52,202 bases of DNA. Origin: an uncultured Clostridia bacterium (GTDB lineage Bacteria > Bacillota > Clostridia > Oscillospirales > Ruminococcaceae). The notes beneath the pieces were generated by a model, which was given only the letters and a program-made list of their open reading frames with translations, was not told the origin of the DNA and ran no database searches. The position numbers were made by a program, and so were the translations under genes. Location of the stretch: positions 1 to 52,202 of the forward strand of contig CANRLU010000005.1 in the NCBI GenBank assembly GCA_947631535.1. The letters are read 5' to 3'. How positions within the stretch are numbered: the first letter of the stretch is position 1; each line of letters starts with the position of its first letter. This document shows, in pieces, positions 7,038 to 16,907 of this stretch.

Positions 7038-8525
7038 ATGATAGAGAGAACGGAAAATATCAGCCCGAGGCTCGAGGGGGCTGTCGCAAGAGTAAAGGAA
7101 GAGTTCGGCGGCTCTGCCGATTTAAACGTTGCCCGCGCCGAGGTTTCGGGGGTGAAGTGCGCCGTGCTCACGCTCGAGGGAATGGTGAAATCGAGCGACC
7201 TCGCAAAGATGCTCTTCGAGCCGATGATGTCGTATGAGCAAAAAGGCGCGTCCCCGCAGGACGTTTTTAAATATCTGGGCGCAAAGGGGATATTCTCTAC
7301 CGAAGCGAAGATACTCAATCTTTATTCCGAGCTCTGCGAAAAGCTCTGCTCGGGCTTTGCCGTGGTGCTCGTTCACGGCGTGCCGCGCGCCGTGGCGATA
7401 AGCGCGCAGGGCTACGCCACCCGCTCGCCCGACACCCCCGACAGCGAGCCCGACGTAAAGGGCACCCGCGAGGGGCTTTCGGACAACCTGCGCACCTCTA
7501 TGTCGATGATAAGGCGGCGGGTGAGAGATCCTCGTCTGAGGTTTGAATTCGTAAAGGCTGGCAGGATCTCAAACACCGAGCTCTGCCTTGTTTACATCGA
7601 AGGAAAAACGCCCGAAGCCTTACGTAAAAAGACGAAAAAGGCCCTCGGACAGATAAAGTCCGACCTCATTCTCACAAGCGGGGATATAATCCCCTATCTA
7701 TCCGACAACGGCGGCTCGGTGTTTTCGGGGGTGTCCACCACCGAGCGCCCCGACGTGCTCTGCTCGAAGATAAACGAGGGCAGGATAGCCGTCCTCATAG
7801 ACGGCGTGCCGTTTGCGGCGGTCTGCCCGTCGCTCTTTATCGAGAACTTCCAGACCGTTGACGACAGCGCCGAAAAGGCCTATTTTTCCACCTATCAGCG
7901 CTGGATAAGACTCCTTGCGTTCTTTATCTCGACGCTTTTGCCGGGGCTTTATGTCGCGGCAGCGGTGTTCCACCCCGAGGTGCTCTCGCGCTCGCTGCTC
8001 TTAAACCTTCTTGCCTCAGAGGAGCGCACGCCCTACCCGCTCATCGCCGAGATGATAATAGTCATCGTTATGTTCGAGATACTCCGCGAGGCGGGCATAA
8101 GGCTTCCTCGGGCAATAGGCGGGGCGGTCTCGATAGTCGGCGGGCTCGTTATAGGCGATGCCGCCGTCACGAGCGGGCTCATTTCGGCTCCGCTGCTGAT
8201 AATAATAGGAATAACCGCTACGAGCGCTTTCGTTATCCCGAGCCTCAACCCGCAGATGACGATTCTGCGGATACTCAACGTTTTGCTCGGCGGGTGGCTC
8301 GGGTTCTTCGGGATAGCTCTGCTCGGGACGGTGGTGCTCGTGAATACCTGCGTTACCGACAGTTTTGCCGTTCCCTACACGGCTCCGCTCACGCCATTTA
8401 CCCTGAGCGCCGTAAAGGACGCCCTGATGAAAACGAGCAACAAAAAGCGCCCGCAGGAGAACACCGTTGAAAGCCTGAACGGCGCAAAGCCGGCCGAGGG
8501 GGAGAACACCGATGCGCAGCGATAA
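7038..8525 (+). CDS. spore germination protein, GerA family (A subunit)
   Basis: A 495-residue GerXA-type subunit of a nutrient germinant receptor in the inner spore membrane. The N-terminal ~270 residues are the cytoplasmic/soluble region with conserved stretches such as TSMSMIRRRVRDPRLRFEF and ISVLIDGVPFAA-like sequence (IAVLIDGVPFAAVCPSLF). A membrane region with about five helices follows (residues ~290-480), containing EMIIVIVMFEILREAGIRLP and GGLVIGDAAVTSGLIS, both typical of the family. The ATG at 7038 follows GGGAGACG. It is the first gene of an A-B-C operon and overlaps gerB by 14 bases. The germinant cannot be read from the sequence. Confidence 0.92.
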   Translation: MIERTENISPRLEGAVARVKEEFGGSADLNVARAEVSGVKCAVLTLEGMVKSSDLAKMLFEPMMSYEQKGASPQDVFKYLGAKGIFSTEAKILNLYSELCEKLCSGFAVVLVHGVPRAVAISAQGYATRSPDTPDSEPDVKGTREGLSDNLRTSMSMIRRRVRDPRLRFEFVKAGRISNTELCLVYIEGKTPEALRKKTKKALGQIKSDLILTSGDIIPYLSDNGGSVFSGVSTTERPDVLCSKINEGRIAVLIDGVPFAAVCPSLFIENFQTVDDSAEKAYFSTYQRWIRLLAFFISTLLPGLYVAAAVFHPEVLSRSLLLNLLASEERTPYPLIAEMIIVIVMFEILREAGIRLPRAIGGAVSIVGGLVIGDAAVTSGLISAPLLIIIGITATSAFVIPSLNPQMTILRILNVLLGGWLGFFGIALLGTVVLVNTCVTDSFAVPYTAPLTPFTLSAVKDALMKTSNKKRPQENTVESLNGAKPAEGENTDAQR

Positions 8526-9555
8526 AAAAATAAGCGCGGGGCAGCTTATGCTGATGCTGTTTCTTGCGAGGATAATGCACACGATGATATTCAAGGCGAG
8601 CCATTCGGCTTCGGGCGCGGCTATGATGCTCGGCCTGCTCTGCTCGACGGCGGTGGAGGCCGTCCTTGCGATACCTGCGGTGTGGTATTTCAGCGCGGGC
8701 GGCTCGGATCCGGTAAAGGAGATATCCGGAAAGTACAGCTCGGCGGTCAGGTTTTTATATTCGGCGTATTTTGCCGTAATCGCCGGCGGGACGGTTGCGC
8801 TCTTCGCCGAGTTTCTGGCGAGCGAGTTTTCAAAAGTGACTCCTCCGATCGTTGCGGCCCTGCTTTTAATGCTTGCGGCGGCATATTGCGCCTGCCTCGG
8901 GATAGAGGGCCTTGCCCGCGCGGCGACGGTCGTGTTCTGGATGTTTGCGGTGCTCTTCGGGCTTATGGCCGCCGTGAACGAGGGCGGTTTCGACCTTTTG
9001 AACCTTCGTCCTTTTTCCCCAGAAGACAGCGGCAGCTTTTGGGACTACTTCACCGAGAGCTTGTCGTCGGGGTGGTGGCTGCCTATGTTCTGCGTCCTCG
9101 CCGTGCACTTGAGAAAGGGCGCGGTAAAGGCGGCATACGGCTATCTTGCGCTCAAGTTCGTTACGCTCGAAACTCTGCTGCTCCTGGTGACGATCGTCCT
9201 CTGGCGCTACGTTGACGTCATAGGCTATCCGATATTCGCGCTCGGAGCCTACGCCAAGACCGATTTTATCGAGCGCTTCGACGCGATAAATATGCTCATC
9301 TGGGCGATAAACTGCACCCTCGTTCTTGGAATATACCTTTATATCTGTTCGGGGTCGTTCAAAAGGCCGAAGCCCGCCGCGCTGCTATTTGCCGCCGCTG
9401 CGGCCGCCTTCGGGATAGTGGAATACAAAAACGGCCTGCGGTTCGACCAGCCGTGGTTTTTGGGCTTCAAGCTCGCGGGGGTGGCGCTTTTGGGAGTCGT
9501 GCTGCCGTCGGCCGCCGCGGTAAAACTTCTGATAAAAAGGAGCGCAGCAAAATGA
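8512..9555 (+). CDS. spore germination permease, GerB family (B subunit)
   Basis: A 347-residue, roughly ten-helix membrane protein of the endospore germination permease (GerAB/APC superfamily) type. It begins DKKISAGQLMLMLFLARI, a typical GerB opening, and carries LRPFSPEDSG in a loop in the middle. This subunit is thought to bind the germinant within the receptor complex. Its start codon lies inside the end of gerA in another frame, and its stop overlaps the gerC start by 4 bases. The three proteins are therefore translationally coupled. Confidence 0.9.
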   Translation: MRSDKKISAGQLMLMLFLARIMHTMIFKASHSASGAAMMLGLLCSTAVEAVLAIPAVWYFSAGGSDPVKEISGKYSSAVRFLYSAYFAVIAGGTVALFAEFLASEFSKVTPPIVAALLLMLAAAYCACLGIEGLARAATVVFWMFAVLFGLMAAVNEGGFDLLNLRPFSPEDSGSFWDYFTESLSSGWWLPMFCVLAVHLRKGAVKAAYGYLALKFVTLETLLLLVTIVLWRYVDVIGYPIFALGAYAKTDFIERFDAINMLIWAINCTLVLGIYLYICSGSFKRPKPAALLFAAAAAAFGIVEYKNGLRFDQPWFLGFKLAGVALLGVVLPSAAAVKLLIKRSAAK

Positions 9556-10655
9556 AAAAGCTTACTATACTTCTTTTCGCGTTCGCGGCGATGCTTTTAT
9601 GCGGCTGCGAGGCGGGAGAGGTCCAGCGAAGGATAGTCGTTCACGCGCTCGGGATAGACCCTTTGGGCGACGGCTATGAGGTCTCTTATCAGGTGTTCTC
9701 GGGCGGGACATCTTCGGAGCAGGGCGGACCCGTTGACGCGAGCGAATCGACGGTGGTAACGCTTTTGGCGCAGGGCCGTACCCTTTACGAGACCGAGGAG
9801 AGCCTCAGGCTCAGGACGGGCAAAGAGGTGTTTATGGGCGACGTCGAGCTCATAGTTATAAGCGACGAGCTGAAAGACGCCGATCTCACGGAATTTTTGA
9901 GATACTTCCGCATTGCCGACATTTATCTCGGCGTGAACGTGGTATACTGCCGAGGCAGCGCCGGCGACCTTATAGGCCAGAAGCTCAATCAGGGCAGCGC
10001 CACTGCGCTTCTTTTAAAGGGCGTTGTTGAGACGGCCATAGACCGCGACCGCGCCTGCTCTTCGAGGATAATCGAGATATCCAACACTTTCAGCGACGGC
10101 GGCTCGGCGGCGGTGATACCCGTTTTAAGCCTTGAAAAGGAGGGCGGAAAAAGCGAGGATTCCACCGTTACCGACGTTACCCTCGGGGTGTTTGAGAGCC
10201 TTCTTATAACAAAGGACGGTTTTGCCGGCGAGATAGGCGAAGACGCCGCTATGGGGATAAGGCTTCTGCGCGGCGACGCCTCGGAGATGTCGTTAGAGGT
10301 CGAGGCGGGGGAGGGGATCGCCGCAGTCGAGTTGAAAAACCTGAAGATAAAGAGAAAAATAAGCATAGACGGCGGGGCTCCGCTCTTAAAAGTCGCGATA
10401 GAGGGGATATATGACGTCCGCTCGGCTCAGGAGGGCGTAAGCGAAGACGAGATCTCGGACGCCGCCGAAAAGCAGCTCCTGTATCTGTGCGCGCAGGGGT
10501 TTGAAGCCCTGAAAAGCAGCGGCAAGGACTTTATCGGCCTCGGAAAGCTCCTTGAAAAATACGAGCAGGGATATGCCTTAAGGCAGAACGGCGACTTTGG
10601 CGGTGCGATAGAGGGACTTTGGGCGTCGGTAGAGGCAAAGCTTAAAAAATATTAG
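9552..10655 (+). CDS. spore germination lipoprotein, GerC family (C subunit)
   Basis: A 367-residue GerXC lipoprotein. The signal peptide ends with a lipobox (LCGC, Cys at about residue 18), as expected for this subunit, which is lipidated and anchored on the outer face of the inner spore membrane. The family opening is visible as RRIVVHALGIDPLGDGYEVS, followed by the mixed alpha/beta GerC domains and a C-terminal segment including EKYEQGYALRQNGDF. The start at 9552 overlaps the gerB stop (ATGA) and has GGAGCGCAGC upstream. No clear terminator follows; the next promoter is 20 bp downstream. Confidence 0.9.
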   Translation: MKKLTILLFAFAAMLLCGCEAGEVQRRIVVHALGIDPLGDGYEVSYQVFSGGTSSEQGGPVDASESTVVTLLAQGRTLYETEESLRLRTGKEVFMGDVELIVISDELKDADLTEFLRYFRIADIYLGVNVVYCRGSAGDLIGQKLNQGSATALLLKGVVETAIDRDRACSSRIIEISNTFSDGGSAAVIPVLSLEKEGGKSEDSTVTDVTLGVFESLLITKDGFAGEIGEDAAMGIRLLRGDASEMSLEVEAGEGIAAVELKNLKIKRKISIDGGAPLLKVAIEGIYDVRSAQEGVSEDEISDAAEKQLLYLCAQGFEALKSSGKDFIGLGKLLEKYEQGYALRQNGDFGGAIEGLWASVEAKLKKY

Positions 10656-10674
10656 TTCAAAAGGGACTTACCCC

Positions 10675-10703
10675 TTGAAATCCTGCGGCAACTGTGATAT
10701 TAT
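10675..10703 (+). promoter_or_regulatory. promoter of the asp23-fakA operon
   Basis: TTGAAA (10675-10680) and TATTAT (10698-10703) with 17-bp spacing lie about 70 bp before the Asp23-family gene. Confidence 0.65.
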
Positions 10704-10774
10704 AGCATGGATTACAGTCTTTGACGAAGCCGTAAAGGCCATATTTTTCAAAAGCGAGCATTAAGGAGGAAATT

Positions 10775-11134
10775 ATGGTAAAAATCGACAATCATCTCGG
10801 AACCATCGGTCTCACCTCGGGATATCTCTCCTCTCTGATAGGTCATACCGCCACAAGCTGTTTCGGAGTGGTAAGAATGAACCCTGCCGGAGCAACGCAG
10901 GGCGTGAGGGCGGCGGTGCTGAAGTCCGATGCCATAGACAACGGAGTGAAGGTGAGCGTCCCCAAGGGTGGGAACACGATAGATATAGACCTGCACATAA
11001 CGGTTATGTACGGCGTGAACGTCGCCGCGATAACCGACAGCATAATGAATAAAGTCCGCTATACCGTTGAGTCGGAAACGGGTCTTGCCGTAAACAAGGT
11101 AAACGTTTTTGTGGACGATATGGAAAACAACTGA
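10775..11134 (+). CDS. Asp23/Gls24 family protein (YloU-like)
   Basis: A 119-residue Asp23/Gls24 envelope-stress family protein. The ATG at 10775 has AAGGAGGAAATT upstream. Typical family stretches are visible: GTIGLTSGYLSSLIGHTA near the start, then IDIDLHITVMYGVNVAAI, and the ending VNKVNVFVDDME. In Firmicutes this gene type (yloU) usually sits directly upstream of yloV/fakA, as here with 13 bp between them. In Staphylococcus Asp23 lies under the membrane and is linked to the cell-wall stress response; the exact role of YloU is less clear. Confidence 0.9.
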   Translation: MVKIDNHLGTIGLTSGYLSSLIGHTATSCFGVVRMNPAGATQGVRAAVLKSDAIDNGVKVSVPKGGNTIDIDLHITVMYGVNVAAITDSIMNKVRYTVESETGLAVNKVNVFVDDMENN

Positions 11135-11147
11135 GGAGGGCTCAACA

Positions 11148-12809
11148 ATGATAAGCGGAAAGGTTTTGAGGGACGCTTTTGTAAGCGCCGCCAACTGCGT
11201 CGCCGCAAACAAAAAGGATATCGACGCGCTGAACGTCTTCCCCGTCCCCGACGGCGACACCGGCACCAATATGTCTATGACCCTCAGCAACGCGAGAGCC
11301 GAGCTTTTGCTTATGCCCGATACTGTCGGAGTAAACGAAGTCGCCAAGGTTATGAGCGGCGCGCTTTTAAGGGGCGCGAGGGGCAACTCGGGAGTTATAA
11401 CTTCGCTGATATTCAAAGGATTCGACAAGGCTTTCAAAGAGCTCAAAGAGGCTTCGGCCGAAGACCTTGCAAGGGCGCTCGAGCTCGGCGTGGAAAGGGC
11501 CTATAAGGCCGTTATGAAGCCCACCGAGGGTACTATACTCACCGTCGCGAGGCTCGCAAGCGTAAAGGCCCGCGAGACCTGTCAGACCGACGACATTCCC
11601 GCTTTCTGGGACGGAGTATGCGCCGAGGCGGAAAGAGTCCTCGACACCACGCCCGACCTTCTGCCCACCCTCAAAAAAGCGGGCGTTGTGGACGCCGGCG
11701 GCAAGGGGCTCTGCCTTTTGATGCGCGCTATGGGCGAGGTGTTCTCGGGCAGGGGGATAGTAGAATACGTCGAGGAAAAGCCGAAGGCTTCCGAACCCGT
11801 TACCATCGAGACTTTTGCCTCCGTCGTCGGAGCCTTCGACGGCGAGATAACCTATACATACTGCACCGAATTCATCGTAAAGAAGAAAGAGGGCTGCGAA
11901 AGCTCGCTCAAGCTCAGGGCCTACCTTGAGTCTATCGGCGACTGCGTGGTAGTTGTTGAGGACGACGAGATAATAAAGGTGCACGTTCACACCAACAATC
12001 CCGGCAAGGCAATAGAAAAAGGCCTGGAGTTCGGCTCGATGAACCTGCCGAAGATCGAGAATATGAGATATCAGCACGAGGCCGCCAAGAAGACCGATAA
12101 GGTAACGGTCTCGAGTGCCGACAAGGCTTATGTTTCGGTTCCGCCCGAAAAACCCTACGGATTCGTTGCGGTTGCGGCGGGCGACGGCATAGAGGCTATG
12201 TTCAAAGACGCCGGAGCAGACTGCATCGTAAAGGGCGGACAGACTATGAACCCCTCTACGCAGGACATTCTGGCGGCTATACAGTCCACCCCCGCCGAGA
12301 CGGTGTTCGTGCTGCCCAACAACAAGAACATAATTATGGCCGCCGAGCAGGCTGTAAAGCTTGCCGACAGAAAGGTCTGCGTTTTGCAGACGAGGACTAT
12401 CCCGCAGGGGCTCTCGGCGCTTCTGGCCTTTGATTCCGAAGCCGACTTCAACACGATGCGCAGCGATATGACCAAGGCTTTTGAGCGCGTGAAGACGGGT
12501 CAGGTCACATTTGCCGCGCGCGACAGCGAGTTCGACGGGCAGGCCATCCACAACGGGGAAATTTTGGCTCTCGATAACGGAAAGCTCTCGTTTATAGAGA
12601 CCGACGTGAACAAGGCCGCCTACCGCCTTATAAAGAGAATGGTCGATGGCGACAGCGAATTTATCACGATAATCGTGGGAGCGGACATCGACGACGCAAC
12701 AGCGGCTCAGCTCCGCGAAAAGGTCGAAGAAAAGTTCGGCTCTAAAATGGATATCAATGTGATACGCGGCGACCAGCCGGTGTATTACTACATTTTGAGT
12801 GTGGAATAA
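11148..12809 (+). CDS. fakA: fatty acid kinase subunit FakA-like (DAK2/DhaL domain protein, YloV)
   Basis: A 553-residue FakA/YloV protein. FakA phosphorylates fatty acids bound to a FakB partner, which feeds exogenous or recycled fatty acids into phospholipid synthesis. The N-terminal DhaL-type ATP-binding domain (about residues 1-200) has the metal-binding motif FPVPDGDTGTNMSMTL near residue 28 and GARGNSGVI near 78. The middle and C-terminal domains carry VHVHTNNPG-like sequence (KVHVHTNNPGKAIEKG) and FVLPNNKNIIMAAEQA, both characteristic. The ATG at 11148 has GAGGAGGG upstream, preferred over an earlier in-frame start inside the Asp23 gene. No fakB gene is present in the window. Confidence 0.93.
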   Translation: MISGKVLRDAFVSAANCVAANKKDIDALNVFPVPDGDTGTNMSMTLSNARAELLLMPDTVGVNEVAKVMSGALLRGARGNSGVITSLIFKGFDKAFKELKEASAEDLARALELGVERAYKAVMKPTEGTILTVARLASVKARETCQTDDIPAFWDGVCAEAERVLDTTPDLLPTLKKAGVVDAGGKGLCLLMRAMGEVFSGRGIVEYVEEKPKASEPVTIETFASVVGAFDGEITYTYCTEFIVKKKEGCESSLKLRAYLESIGDCVVVVEDDEIIKVHVHTNNPGKAIEKGLEFGSMNLPKIENMRYQHEAAKKTDKVTVSSADKAYVSVPPEKPYGFVAVAAGDGIEAMFKDAGADCIVKGGQTMNPSTQDILAAIQSTPAETVFVLPNNKNIIMAAEQAVKLADRKVCVLQTRTIPQGLSALLAFDSEADFNTMRSDMTKAFERVKTGQVTFAARDSEFDGQAIHNGEILALDNGKLSFIETDVNKAAYRLIKRMVDGDSEFITIIVGADIDDATAAQLREKVEEKFGSKMDINVIRGDQPVYYYILSVE

Positions 12810-12817
12810 GTCTATTG

Positions 12818-12846
12818 TCCGCCGCCCGAAGAGAGCGGCGGATTTC
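12818..12846 (+). terminator. weak hairpin terminator after fakA
   Basis: TCCGCCGC (12818-12825) pairs with GCGGCGGA (12835-12842), followed by only a short TTTC run, so termination may be partial. Confidence 0.5.
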
Positions 12847-12872
12847 ATAAACCGTCAGCATAGGAGAGTCAA

Positions 12873-14606
12873 ATGAAAAATCTTCTGAAATACTTCAAGG
12901 GATACCGCGCCGTCGCCTTCAGCGCGCCGTTTTTCAAGATACTCGAAGCTGTCTTCGAGCTTTTGGTGCCGTTCGTCGTCGCGGCTGTCATCGACAACGG
13001 CATCCCCTCGGGTGACAAAACGTATATCCTCAGAATGTGCGGGGTGCTCGTGCTGCTCGCGGCGGTGGGGCTAGCCTCTACGCTCGCGGCGCAGTATTTT
13101 TCCGCAAAAGGGGCAGTGGGATTCTGCACAAATCTTCGCTACGCGCTGTTTGAGCATATCCAGAAGCTGGGATTTTCCGAGCTCGACGGCGTGGGGGCTT
13201 CGTCGCTGATAACCCGCCTCACGAGCGATCTTAACACCGTGCAGTCGGGGCTTAATATGATGCTTCGGCTTATGATGCGCTCGCCGATAATCGTTTTCGG
13301 CGCGATGATAATGGCCTTTACCATCGACTTCAAGGCGGCGCTCATCTTTGCTGGAGCTATACCGCTGCTCTCAATAGTAGTCGTCGGGATAACCCTCTGG
13401 TGCATACCTCTTTATACAAAGGTCCAGCAGAGGCTCGAAAAGGTGCTTTTGGCGGCAAAAGAGAACCTCGTAGGCGCAAGGGTGATAAGGGCTTTTTGCA
13501 AAGAGGAGCAGGAGACCGAGCGGTTTGCCGCTGAAAACGGCGAGCTCTGCCGCGAGCAGAAGCGCGTCGGTAGGATATCCGCGGCGATGAACCCGCTCAC
13601 GCTCGTCCTGATAAACCTCGCGATAATCCTGCTGATATGGCAGGGAGCGCTGCGGGTCGAGAGCGGTGTCCTGACCCAGGGAATGGTGATAGCGCTCTAC
13701 AACTATATGTCGCAGATACTCGTCGAGCTGATCAAGCTCGCAAACCTCATTTTAAGCGTCCCGAAGACTGTTGCCTGCGCCTCGAGAATGAGTGCAGTCC
13801 TCGCGATAGAGCCGTCTATGAAAAACGGGACCGAGACCGACGCTCTTGAGCGGGAGTATTCCGTCGAGCTCGAGCACGCCTCGCTACGCTATTCCGGCGC
13901 GGCGGAGGACTCCGTTTCGGACATAAGCTTTAGGCTCGAGCCCGGCGAGACCTTGGGCATAATCGGCCCTACCGGCTGCGGAAAATCCAGCCTTGTCGGG
14001 CTTCTGCCGCGGTTCTACGACGCCTCCTCGGGATCGGTAAAGATATTCGGCAGAGACGTTAGGGATTGGGACGCCGCTTCGCTTCGGGGACTGTTCGGGT
14101 TCGTCATGCAGAAAAACCGCCTGTTTTCGGGGACCGTCCGCGAAAATATGCGCTTCGGCGCGCCGGATGCCTCCGACGAGGACATAACCGAAGCCTTAAA
14201 AGCCGCTCAGGCCTGGGACTTCGTCTCGGAAAAGGAGGGCGGGCTCGACTATGTGATAGAGCAAAACGCCGCCAACCTCTCGGGTGGGCAGGCGCAGAGG
14301 CTTTGCATCGCGCGGGCGCTCGTGAGAAAGCCGAAGATACTCGTTTTTGACGACAGCTCATCTGCGCTCGACTACGCCACCGATTCGAGGCTTCGCGCGG
14401 CGCTCTCGTCGCTCGAATATAAGCCCACCGTTATAACCGTTTCGCAGAGGGTCTCGACCGTTATGCACTGCCGCAGGATACTCGTCCTCGAAGACGGGCG
14501 CTGCGCAGGGCTCGGAACCCACGGCGAGCTCCTTGAAAGCTGCGACGAATACCGTGAGATATATGAGTCGCAGATAAAGGCCGAGGAGGGGGGCGCGAGC
14601 GCATGA
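12873..14606 (+). CDS. ABC exporter half-transporter, degenerate-site subunit
   Basis: A 577-residue half-transporter: a six-helix membrane domain (about residues 1-310) fused to an ATPase domain (335-577). The Walker A motif GPTGCGKSS is near residue 365 and the signature LSGGQAQ near 469. The Walker B motif is followed by Asp instead of the catalytic Glu (ILVFDDSSSALD), and the switch His is Gln (TVSQRVST). This is the pattern of the non-hydrolysing site of heterodimeric exporters such as TM287/288. The start of the next gene overlaps its stop by 4 bases, so the two are made together as a heterodimer. The substrate (drug, lipid or peptide) cannot be told from the sequence. Confidence 0.92.
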   Translation: MKNLLKYFKGYRAVAFSAPFFKILEAVFELLVPFVVAAVIDNGIPSGDKTYILRMCGVLVLLAAVGLASTLAAQYFSAKGAVGFCTNLRYALFEHIQKLGFSELDGVGASSLITRLTSDLNTVQSGLNMMLRLMMRSPIIVFGAMIMAFTIDFKAALIFAGAIPLLSIVVVGITLWCIPLYTKVQQRLEKVLLAAKENLVGARVIRAFCKEEQETERFAAENGELCREQKRVGRISAAMNPLTLVLINLAIILLIWQGALRVESGVLTQGMVIALYNYMSQILVELIKLANLILSVPKTVACASRMSAVLAIEPSMKNGTETDALEREYSVELEHASLRYSGAAEDSVSDISFRLEPGETLGIIGPTGCGKSSLVGLLPRFYDASSGSVKIFGRDVRDWDAASLRGLFGFVMQKNRLFSGTVRENMRFGAPDASDEDITEALKAAQAWDFVSEKEGGLDYVIEQNAANLSGGQAQRLCIARALVRKPKILVFDDSSSALDYATDSRLRAALSSLEYKPTVITVSQRVSTVMHCRRILVLEDGRCAGLGTHGELLESCDEYREIYESQIKAEEGGASA

Positions 14607-16333
14607 AGACGAAAGATACGCTTTTAAAGGTCGCTTCGGTGCTCGGAAAGAGCAAGTTTCTTATGTTCTGCTCGATAGCCCTTGCGGCGGCTTCGGTGCT
14701 TATGTCGCTCTATGTGCCTATTCTCTTCGGCAGGGCGATAGACGGCATAGCCGAGAGCGGGATTAACTTTGATATTATTTTCGGATTCCTTTTAAGGGCG
14801 GGGCTCATAACTCTCGCGACGGCTGCCGTCCAGTGGGTGATGGGGATAATCAACAACCGCATAACCTTCGACACGGTAAGAGAGGTCAGAAGGCAGGCCT
14901 TTGATAAGATAGAGCGTCTGCCGCTGAAATATATCGACAGCCACGCCTACGGCGACCTTCTCAGCCGCGTCATATCCGACGTCGATCAGTTTGCCGACGG
15001 CCTTCTTATGGGCTTTACGCAGTTCTTCACCGGAATTATGACCATTTTCACGACTCTCGGATTTATGCTCGCTATTAGCCCGAGAGTGGCGCTCGTCGCT
15101 GCGCTTTTGACTCCGCTTTCGCTCTTTGTGGCGAGGTTTGTGGCGTCAAACACCCACAGCCTCTTTAAGAAGCAGTCGGAGATGAGAGGCGAGCAGACCG
15201 CCCTCATCGACGAGATGATAGGCGGCGCAAAGGTAGTTGCGGCATACGGGTATTCCGACCGTGCGCTCGACCGCTTCGGGAAGATCAACCGCGAGCTCGA
15301 ATCCGTCACCCGCAGGGCGATATTCATCTCCTCGCTCGTCAACCCGACAACAAGGTTCGTAAACGCGCTCGTCTACGCGGCGGTCTGCCTCGTCGGCGCG
15401 GGGACCGTCATCTGCGGCGGAATGACCGTCGGCGGGCTCTCGGCGATCTTAGCATACGCGACGCAGTACGCCAAGCCCTTTAACGAGATAAGCGGCGTTG
15501 TCGCCGAGCTTCAGAACGCGATAGTCTGCGCGCAGAGGATATTCGAGCTCATCGGCGAAGAGCCCGAGCAGAGCGACGTCGGGCTCCCCGAGCTTGAAAA
15601 CATAAGCGGGAACGTCGAGATAAAGGACATAAAGTTCTCCTATTCCCCCGAAAAGCCGCTTATAAACGGCCTCAGCCTGAGCGTCAAGCAGGGGCAGCGG
15701 GTGGCGATAGTCGGCCCGACGGGCTGCGGAAAGACCACACTTATAAACCTCCTGATGCGGTTTTACGACGTTTCGGGCGGCGAGATAACCGTTGACGGCA
15801 GCAACATCGCCGAGGTGACCCGCCACTCGCTCCGCCGCGGCTACGGAATGGTCCTTCAGGATACATGGCTCCGCTCCGGAACGATCCGCGACAACATAAT
15901 CATCGGCAAGCCCGACGCCACCGACGAAGAGATAACCGCCGCCGCCAAGGCCACTCACGCCCACAGCTTTATAAAGCGCCTTCCTATGGGGTATTACACG
16001 CCGGTCGGCGAGGACGGCGGGAACCTTTCCGCGGGGCAGAAGCAGCTTTTGTGCATAACGAGGGTTATGCTCTCGGCGCCGCCTATGCTCATCCTCGACG
16101 AGGCGACTTCATCTATAGACACCAAGACCGAACTTAGGGTGCAGCGGGCTTTTGAAAAGCTTATGAAGGGCAAAACGAGCTTTATAGTCGCCCACAGGCT
16201 CTCGACGATAATGTCGGCCGACGTTATACTCGTCATGCGGGACGGAAACGTCGTCGAGCAGGGGACTCACTCCGAGCTTATGAAAAAGGGCGGCTTTTAC
16301 GCCGAGCTCTATAACAGTCAGTTTGCCAAATAG
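14603..16333 (+). CDS. ABC exporter half-transporter, catalytic-site subunit
   Basis: A 576-residue partner of the preceding half-transporter, with the same layout. Walker A GPTGCGKTT lies near residue 371. Walker B ends with a proper catalytic Glu (MLILDEATSSID) and the switch His is present (IVAHRLST). Its signature motif is LSAGQ rather than LSGGQ. In heterodimers the degenerate site is built from the Asp/Gln motifs of one subunit and the altered signature of the other, exactly as found here, which supports pairing. The ATGA overlap indicates translational coupling. Confidence 0.92.
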   Translation: MKTKDTLLKVASVLGKSKFLMFCSIALAAASVLMSLYVPILFGRAIDGIAESGINFDIIFGFLLRAGLITLATAAVQWVMGIINNRITFDTVREVRRQAFDKIERLPLKYIDSHAYGDLLSRVISDVDQFADGLLMGFTQFFTGIMTIFTTLGFMLAISPRVALVAALLTPLSLFVARFVASNTHSLFKKQSEMRGEQTALIDEMIGGAKVVAAYGYSDRALDRFGKINRELESVTRRAIFISSLVNPTTRFVNALVYAAVCLVGAGTVICGGMTVGGLSAILAYATQYAKPFNEISGVVAELQNAIVCAQRIFELIGEEPEQSDVGLPELENISGNVEIKDIKFSYSPEKPLINGLSLSVKQGQRVAIVGPTGCGKTTLINLLMRFYDVSGGEITVDGSNIAEVTRHSLRRGYGMVLQDTWLRSGTIRDNIIIGKPDATDEEITAAAKATHAHSFIKRLPMGYYTPVGEDGGNLSAGQKQLLCITRVMLSAPPMLILDEATSSIDTKTELRVQRAFEKLMKGKTSFIVAHRLSTIMSADVILVMRDGNVVEQGTHSELMKKGGFYAELYNSQFAK

Positions 16334-16429
16334 CGGCAGTTTTTGGGACAAATTCCCGCCGGACGTACTATTGCGGGCGGGGCGGGCATATACTTGACCA
16401 AGACCAAATAAGGAAAAGGGGCAAGTATT

Positions 16430-16888
16430 ATGTATGTCAGGACAGTAAAGATAAAATCCGTACTTAAAACTCTGGTGACCGTTCTTATAATCGCGGCGGT
16501 GATATTTGCGGCGGTATATGCCGTCAACAGGCTGCTCAAGCCGTCGGCGATAACCCTCGCCACCGAATCCGAAAGGCTCGAATTTCTCAAGAGCCTCGGC
16601 TGGGAGACCTCGCAGGAGGCCATCAACTGCCGCGAGGTGACGGTCCCCGAGGAGTGGAACGACGTTTACACGAAATACAACGAGCTTCAGCTCGCTCAGG
16701 GCTTCGACCTTTCAAAGTATAAGGGCAAGCAGGCGGTGATTTATTCCTACACCGTGCTCAACTACGAGGGCCAGCCCGACAATATGGTCGCGAACCTGCT
16801 CATCTGCGGCGATAAGCTCATCGGCGGCGACGTGAGCTGCACCGAGCTCGGCGGGTTTATGCAGGGGCTTGCAAAAAAGACGGAGTAG
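16430..16888 (+). CDS. DUF4830 domain protein, membrane-anchored
   Basis: A 152-residue protein with an N-terminal membrane anchor (about residues 12-35, ending AVYAVNRLL) and an extracytoplasmic DUF4830-like domain. Conserved features include LEFLKSLGWE, VPEEWNDVYTKYNELQ, LAQGFDLSKYKGK and ICGDKLIGGDV near the C-terminus. Function unknown. The ATG at 16430 follows AAGGGGCAAG. The pseudouridine synthase gene starts 19 bp downstream. Confidence 0.8.
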   Translation: MYVRTVKIKSVLKTLVTVLIIAAVIFAAVYAVNRLLKPSAITLATESERLEFLKSLGWETSQEAINCREVTVPEEWNDVYTKYNELQLAQGFDLSKYKGKQAVIYSYTVLNYEGQPDNMVANLLICGDKLIGGDVSCTELGGFMQGLAKKTE

Positions 16889-16907
16889 CTTTGGAAAGGA
16901 CGTTAAA